Of a stretch of DNA of 64,000 bases, positions 58,005 to 64,000 are shown piece after piece. The translations under genes were made by a program, and so were the position numbers. Position 1 is the stretch's first letter, and each line of letters starts with the position of its first letter. The stretch is taken from NCBI GenBank assembly GCA_008933995.1, contig WARS01000015.1:2840173-2904172 (forward strand). Reading direction: 5' to 3'. This stretch comes from Datnioides undecimradiatus (taxonomy: Eukaryota; Chordata; Actinopteri; Lobotiformes; Datnioididae). Below the pieces are notes generated by a model. That model searched no databases, was not told the DNA's origin, and was given only the letters and a program-made list of their open reading frames with translations.

Positions 58005-58958
58005 GAACACTCACCTTCAGCCCGCTCTGCTACCCCACACTCCAGCCTAAATGGCCCAAACCCAGAAAACCAACCTATAGTACCCCTTTATCGCTCATAG
58101 TTTGACCTTCATTGTAGTTTCCCTTCACACCTTCGGTCTCCATGTCCTGTTTTTTTAATGCGCGCAGCATTAAACAGACACTGTTGTTTGTAGGGACTTT
58201 GCAGTGGGAGGATGAGGGAAGAATTCCAAGATGAATGGCAGTATCAGGATGTAATTATCTGTTTGTTTTGTCTTTTGGCCCAAGCACGCACACAAGCACC
58301 CGAGCAGTGGAGCGGCGCTGAGGATGGGCTCAGCACAATCGTGGCTTTTACCGGATCGTCTTTTCTTAACTCTGTTTTTTACGGATTTATCAGTAGTTTT
58401 ATATTCCGTCCAACTCTCTGATCCTCGTCTTTTTGTGATAGGATGAAGTGTGACATATTTTTTAAAACAAACATTTTTTCCAGGATTTTCTTTTCCAGAC
58501 AAAGTTTTAAACAGGATTATTTATTTTTACCTTGTGTGTACCAGCAGCTTCAGTGTGTTTAGTGCAAACCCCAGTTTTAACATAACTCCACCCTTGCCAA
58601 CTGCTTTTTCTCTTGCTTTCAGTCTGATAAAGCATTGTGCTTGAAGTCTGTAGGCCGTTTACTGTTTAGTAAGAGCTGTCTCCCCTAAAATCAGTTGTAC
58701 TCTGATGCGTGCACTCTTAAAGTCCCGCATTACTCCAATTAATAATAATAAAAATAATAATAGCGTATCTCAGCTGCATTGGAAAATCTGGGAATGACAA
58801 TCACATACTGTATCAGCATTGTAAGCTTGGATAATACAATCTGCACATAATATGGGTGCTTTCCCTTCTGAGCTGTATGGCTCCTCTGGACTGAAAAGCC
58901 TGGCTCACTATCTGAGGGACATTTAGGTGCCTTAGCCCAGTGTCATACCACATATGTG

Positions 58959-58960
<2 letters not shown>

Positions 58961-58990
<30 letters not shown>
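58961..58990. repeat. (CA)15 microsatellite
   Basis: About 15 uninterrupted CA units, inside the predicted dnajb5 3' UTR. Confidence 0.9.
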
Positions 58991-58993
<3 letters not shown>

Positions 58994-59910
58994 CACACTG
59001 TAATAGACACAACCAGCCATGTTAAGTGCACAACAGACAATGCCCTATGCTGTATTAGACGTTACCATTGGGAGCTGTTGATCTTGGAAAAACAGTGAGT
59101 AAGCAATGTAAAGTCAATCACCATATTGTACTGTATGTATGTAAGCAAGGACATTTTTAGGAAGAGATTTGATACAAAACTGCTGATTTTTGCCAATGTA
59201 TCCCTGTAAAGTGCCGTACAAGTACAGGTTGGATTTCCCAGAGGAATAGGATTAAATTCTCTGTAGTGAAGAGCTGACATTTCTCTGGGAAATCCAGCTC
59301 TGTTGTGTATATTCTGCTTTCTCTCGTGCCATATGAAGGCAATGTCTCGGTGCTACTGTGAGCAGTGCCAGAAATAGACCTCATTGGGGTCCACTTTTTG
59401 GTTTCATGAAATCCTCAATTTGTGATTTAAAAACCTCTTCTGTCCTCTGTAACATCTGTACATTGAACTTTGCATCTTTCTTTTTCAGTAGAAAACCTTG
59501 TTTAGTAAACAGGTTTTGTAATATTGCAGCAGCTGTTCTCTGTTTCAGCTGCAGGGGGCTCTGAAAGCTCTCCTCTCTTCCTACTGTAGTTTAAAGCAAT
59601 GATGTGTATGATGTTTGTATGAGTATGGTTTATGCAGACAGCCCTAGTAGGTGAAATATATAATGTGTACGGGAAAATGTTTGAATGCAACATGTTAAAA
59701 AATGCACTTTTCTGTCATAAAGGAGTCTGACAAAACTACGAGGTGATGGTGGAGACTTGAATGACATGTCTGAGTGTGCGAGCGTCCTGCCTCTCAGAGC
59801 CTCTGGGGACGCTGGACTGTGGCTACAAACAGAATGCACATGTGCTGCTGTTGAAAGACTGCCACTGCTTATGTGCGACCATATTTATGATCTTTTCAAA
59901 ATGGCAAACA

Positions 59911-59916
59911 AATAAA
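59911..59916 (+). terminator. dnajb5: Likely dnajb5 polyadenylation signal (AATAAA)
   Basis: A canonical AATAAA 1.9 kb after the dnajb5 stop, followed within 20-30 bases by a TGTG/T-rich segment. Confidence 0.5.
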
Positions 59917-59939
59917 CCAAATGTGTGAACTTTACAGTT

Positions 59940-60940
59940 TGTGTCATCGGAGTTTCTCTTTCAAGAACTATCAGCTGCCTGACTTTCACATCTCAGATTT
60001 TCACTGTGCCATGTCAGTTTACACACAAACATTAATATCCCAGATGTGATCTTCCTTGTGGTCTGATATTTAGGTGTTGCATCAGAAACCTTTTTAATCG
60101 CATCTCTGTGAACATTATCATAAATGTATCCAGGTTTCTGCTTAAAGTAACGAGTAACAAGTTCATTGATCTAAACTTGGCAAACTTTGCAAATTTCTTT
60201 GATTCCACTACATTTCAGAGAAAAGTTTTACTATCGCACACTAAACGTAAGAAACATCATACATAAGAAACATGTCATGCAAGAAAATACTGTGTGAAAA
60301 CACACATAGCACCTTCACCACAGGAAGGCAAGATTTCTCTCTAGACTTCTGACGTGGTTTTATTTGAATAATGTCAAATTGTGCACCATGTCACAAGAGG
60401 AAAGTCCAAAAAACACGACTGCAAATTTGTGCAGTGCAATTCTGTTGTTTCTTCGTTCCTACCCAATTACACATCTCATCTTTATCTTCTGACCACTGGG
60501 AGGGGAGCCCTAAATTGAGAGCCAATGGACCTCAGCAACAGTAAATTGCTGCTTACACTACACCCTGATGCTTATTATTATTATTAAATATAACAATGTG
60601 ATAAATATATCATCAGAGGGACACTTTTCTTCTTTACTTTCATACTTATACTTACTTATAAGTACATTTTTTTAAAAATAATTACTTTTTCCTAAGTAGC
60701 TTTGCTGCTTGCAAATGACTAACACCTGGACCACAAGGAATGTAATTATTAATTAAGGTTTCTCATGCTCTTTGTATACACCATATCCTAAATAAGACCA
60801 ATTAGACTCAAAACTAAGATACTAATGTGCATGTAAACACACTAACTGATTGGCTATCAGTTCTTAGAAAGCTGTAAAAGGAGGTAAGCAGTATTTTTTG
60901 GAGTCCTGTGTGATCCCTCCTTGGCAATATATGTTTGACT
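59940..60940. other. dnajb5-akr1a1 intergenic region
   Basis: AT-rich, without a recognised gene or repeat. TTATTATTATTA at about 60575 is a short simple repeat. Confidence 0.5.
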
Positions 60941-60944
60941 GTGT

Positions 60945-60953
60945 GCAGCGTCA
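60945..60953 (-). promoter_or_regulatory. akr1a1: Antioxidant-response-like core upstream of akr1a1
   Basis: GCAGCGTCA on the + strand reads TGACGCTGC on the minus strand, which fits the TGACnnnGC core of antioxidant/electrophile response elements. It lies about 90 bases before the first ATG of the predicted 5' exon. Many AKR genes respond to NRF2; here the role is only inferred. Confidence 0.3.
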
Positions 60954-61044
60954 GTAAGTACAGTGGAGTTTGGATGTTTCCAGCAGTTTAAGTTACAGAT
61001 AAACAAATCAAGGCAGACTTTGACCTCTGCCTGTTAAAATCCAG

Positions 61045-61097
61045 ATGGACAGTCAGCCCTCAGCTGATCCACGGCCCATCGATCTGAGCAATCCCAG
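61045..61097 (+). other. akr1a1: Probable akr1a1 noncoding 5' exon with an upstream ATG
   Basis: An open segment starting at ATG 61045 ends at a consensus donor (CCCAG|gtaagg) and would splice to the acceptor at 61748 (ctttcctccatcag), 17 bases before the main ATG. The upstream ATG is out of frame with AKR1A1 by one base. The true 5' end of this exon is not determined. Confidence 0.45.
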
Positions 61098-61293
61098 GTA
61101 AGGGAAATAAAGAGCCTGAACAATAACCAGACTTTAATTCAATGTCTTAATGTTAACATTTCTAAGCCATTTTCAGATTTTGAGCATTAGTCAGTGACAA
61201 ACTCTGCCCTGTGGCCCAGTCAGCAGGCAGGCAGGGCAGGTGATCTGTGTCAAGAGACAGATCGTGTGAAAGCACTACAGTTGTTGATCAGGT

Positions 61294-61315
61294 TGTGTGT
61301 GTGTGTGTGTGTGTG
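61294..61315. repeat. (GT)n microsatellite in akr1a1 intron
   Basis: About 11 GT units between the 5' exon and the first coding exon. Confidence 0.85.
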
Positions 61316-61765
61316 CATCACATGGCAAGGATATAGCAGACAATTAGTGAACCATACTGAGGCTCTGAGATGTGCTGCAGGAACACTACACTGTGACTAA
61401 TCCCATATACCTGTTTCAGCTATTCCTGGCCATGAGGATGGGTTCGCAGAGGGTTTATATTTCCACTAAAATACACTTTCCAGCTCAGAGGGTGAAAAAA
61501 GCAGGTCAACATGTTTTTTTTGTTGCTTTGTTGGCAAAATTTCCTCTGCAGGGAGGATGGCTTCTGCTTTGTTGATGCTTTTGCACATGTAGAGTAAATG
61601 TACACACACAGGAGTTAATGAACTCAGGTGTGAGTGTGAATCAGTAACAAGGTATTAGGACTTAGTCATGATGACTGGGATCCAGTTCCACAGGAGTCTA
61701 AACATGAACACCTCACACATCTCTCTGCCTCTGTCTTTCCTCCATCAGGTCCTCAGTGCTGCAAC

Positions 61766-63893
61766 ATGAGCGCCTTTGTGACTCTCTCAACAGGGCAGAG
61801 GATGCCCGTGATCGGACTCGGCACGTGGAAGAGCGCCCCAGGACAGGTAGAAATAGAAATCCTTACACTGAATTTGTTATGAACGACCCCATTTCTGGAA
61901 AGTGTTAAACCATAATAAGTGTTTGTTTTCAGGTGAAGCAGGCAGTGCTTGCAGCTTTAGACTGTGGGTACAGACACATTGACTGTGCTGCTGCATACAG
62001 CAATGAGCAGGAGGTGGGAGAGGCTCTGACTCTGAGGGTCGGTCCTGGGAAGGTGAGAAACTCTTAGCTCAAAATGACTTACATTTTGAACACAGCAGTT
62101 GAGAAAACAACCTCAACTTAAGATGAACCTACTTTCTCATCAGTTGTTTTAAACTCTCTTTAAGCATTTTTAAGACTTTGTAAGAACGTCCGCTGACGTT
62201 TGCTAATGAAAACCGTGAACTGAACATCTGCAAATTATGTCCAGCTGTTGACCTTTTGCTGCATATCTTCTTAGGGTACAAACAAAGGGTAAAGCTAGGA
62301 ACTGGAGTTAGAATATATTCTGGTCCATTAAGCTTGACAGAGTTTAAATGAAAACAAAACATTTTATGATACACCTGGAATCATCTGTCTCTGATTAAAG
62401 CATTTTAATTGGTTTTCCCTTCAGGCTCTGTGTCGTGAGGAGGTGTTTATAACATCCAAACTCTGGAACACCAAACATAACCCAGAGGATGTTGAGGAAG
62501 CGTGCAGGACCAGCCTAGCCCACCTCGGTCTCTCTTACTTGGACCTGTACCTTATGCACTGGCCCATGGCATTTCAGTGAGTGAACTGCACCCAAGAAAC
62601 TGATTTTGTCTGTGCAAGTCAGTGTAAAATGACCTACCATATGAATTAACTGTAGCTTCTGTGTGTGTGGATGTTCCAGACGGGGGAAGGAGCTGATGCC
62701 TCGAAGGGAAGATGGGAGCATTTGTTATTCTGACACACACTACAGAGACACTTGGGCAGCCATGGAGAGCCTTGTGGACAAAGGCCTGGTCAAAGCTATA
62801 GGACTGTCCAACTTCAATGCCAGGCAGACTGGTGACATCATTAGCATGGCCAGACACGCACCTGTGGTGAACCAGGTACAGTGTCTCCCTCTTGTACATT
62901 TAATAAGGCTTTATTGACAATAGTGTCAGAAATAAGCTTAGGATTGTGTTTCAATGTGCCACAGGTGGAATGCCACCCTTATTTGTCTCAAGCAGGTCTC
63001 CTGTCCTACTGTCGGTCAGTCACCTATTATTTAGTTTGAGGTCAGTTCTATCAAATACCGTCTCCATGGTAACAGTGCTTAGACTGGTGTTTCAGGTCAG
63101 TGGCAGTTTGTGTGACAGCCTACAGTCCCCTGGGGAGCGGGGACAGACCTTGGGCCTCTCCTGATGAACCAAGCCTATTACAGGACCTCCGACTGGAAAC
63201 CATTGCCCAGAGATACCAGAAAACACCTGCCCAGGTCATACTCAGGTAAGGCACAAAACCTTCCACAGCTTCAGAGTGACCTGTTCAACACAGTGACGCA
63301 GACAATCAGAAATAAAGTGTGACCCTGTCGACAGCTTCTAAACTTTGGGGTTCTTCTGGCAGGTGGCACGTGCAGAGGGGTGTCGTGTGCATCCCTAAAA
63401 GTGTGACACCCTCCAGGATCCGGCAGAACCTGCAGGTGTTCGATTTTTCCCTGACGGAGGACGACATGAAGCTGATTGGTTCCTTCAACTGCAACGAGCG
63501 CTTCATCGTCCCAGCAGTCGAGGTGAGTCATGACACGGCACAAGATTTTAAACAGGATCCCTTTCCCAAGTGGAGACCGGGTTACGTTTATATTCATATG
63601 TACAGCCGCCATCTCAGTCTAAAGTTAGCCCTTTGATGACACAGGGCTGATACATCAGCCAGTTTTAGATCTCCAAGAATCCACGATATGTTCAGGACAG
63701 ACTCTTAGAGAGTCTGACTACAGGAATGTAGGTCAGCCATCCTGACTCTCGTAAACAAATATTCCTGTTATGTTAGCACAGAAAAATTCTCTTATATAAT
63801 TTTTTTTCTTTTTTGTGTTTTAATCAGAGAAATGGTAAGAGAGTGTGGAGAGATGCTGAACATCCTCATTTCCCCTTCCACGATCCATACTGA
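61766..63893 (+). CDS. akr1a1: Aldo-keto reductase family 1 member A1 (aldehyde reductase)
   Basis: A cytosolic NADPH-dependent reductase of aldehydes, including D-glucuronate. Coding exons 61766-61846, 61933-62052, 62425-62576, 62680-62875, 62965-63014, 63096-63245, 63363-63522, 63828-63893 encode 324 aa (human 325). The catalytic tetrad is intact: Asp44 and Tyr49 in HIDCAAAY, Lys79 in ITSKLWN, His112 in YLMHWP. Family signatures [10 protein letters not shown] and the nucleotide-binding [13 protein letters not shown] are present. The C-terminus [10 protein letters not shown] is the AKR1A1 ending (human HPLYPFNDPY), which separates it from the AKR1B/1C types. All exon phases agree. Fish may carry two akr1a1 copies, so an a/b suffix is left open. 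The gene ends about 100 bases before the window edge. Confidence 0.95.
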
Positions 63894-63967
63894 GTCCATA
63901 AGGAATGCAAGATTGTGTTTTTAAAGATGATTGTCCAACATACCGGAGAAACCAAATTTCAAAACTG

Positions 63968-63973
63968 AATAAA
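63968..63973 (+). terminator. akr1a1: akr1a1 polyadenylation signal (AATAAA)
   Basis: A canonical AATAAA 75 bases after the stop, implying a very short 3' UTR that ends near the window edge. Confidence 0.7.
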
Positions 63974-64000
63974 AAGAAAATGTACACCACCCCTTTCTTT

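Larger units (their letters stand above)
58005..59920 (+). other. dnajb5: Probable dnajb5 3' UTR
   Basis: About 1.9 kb follows the stop to the first canonical AATAAA at 59911. It includes a CA array at 58961-58990 and an AAT-rich run near 58740-58762. No ORF is supported. Confidence 0.5.

Overview
The window looks like nuclear DNA of a ray-finned fish, most likely a percomorph teleost. It holds intron-rich vertebrate genes with GT-AG splice sites, many introns of only 75-150 bases, abundant CA/GT microsatellites, and several AT-rich dispersed elements of kinds I recognise from perch-like fish genomes. All identifications were made by reading translations by eye; no database search was run.

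Five protein-coding genes lie head to tail on the + strand. riok2 (18661-22483, 10 coding exons, 517 aa) encodes the RIO kinase/ATPase of late 40S ribosome maturation. lix1 (24067-27441, 6 exons, 354 aa) encodes the Limb expression 1 protein. epg5 (29097-45765, 45 coding exons, 2580 aa) encodes the autophagosome-lysosome fusion tether. dnajb5 (51538-58004, 3 coding exons, 366 aa) encodes a class B J-domain co-chaperone. akr1a1 (61766-63893, 8 coding exons, 324 aa) encodes aldehyde reductase. Every exon was phase-checked: each model gives one uninterrupted reading frame from start to stop, with lengths close to the human proteins as I remember them. The genes do not form one pathway. What they share is position: RIOK2/LIX1, EPG5 and DNAJB5 sit on human chromosomes 5q, 18q and 9p, segments that are together on the chicken Z chromosome, so the block looks like retained ancestral linkage.

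The first 18.5 kb has no recognised gene. It is rich in microsatellites and dispersed repeats, but the minus strand contains several short open segments bounded by good splice sites. Two adjacent ones (4531-4678 and 4391-4440) join in phase. Two others (14011-14072 and 13650-13703) encode charged, coiled-coil-like peptides. They may be exons of one unrecognised minus-strand gene running away from riok2 and leaving the window on the left.

Regulatory observations include a TATA-less riok2 promoter with E-box, ETS-like and CRE-like sites; a near-perfect CLEAR (TFEB-type) E-box upstream of epg5; a perfect palindromic CRE next to a TATA box, plus two upstream ORFs, ahead of dnajb5; and an antioxidant-response-like core and an overlapping upstream ORF at akr1a1. 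Long noncoding stretches are the 3' UTR/intergenic DNA of 45.8-51.5 kb, the 4.6 kb dnajb5 intron 2, and the dnajb5 3' UTR.
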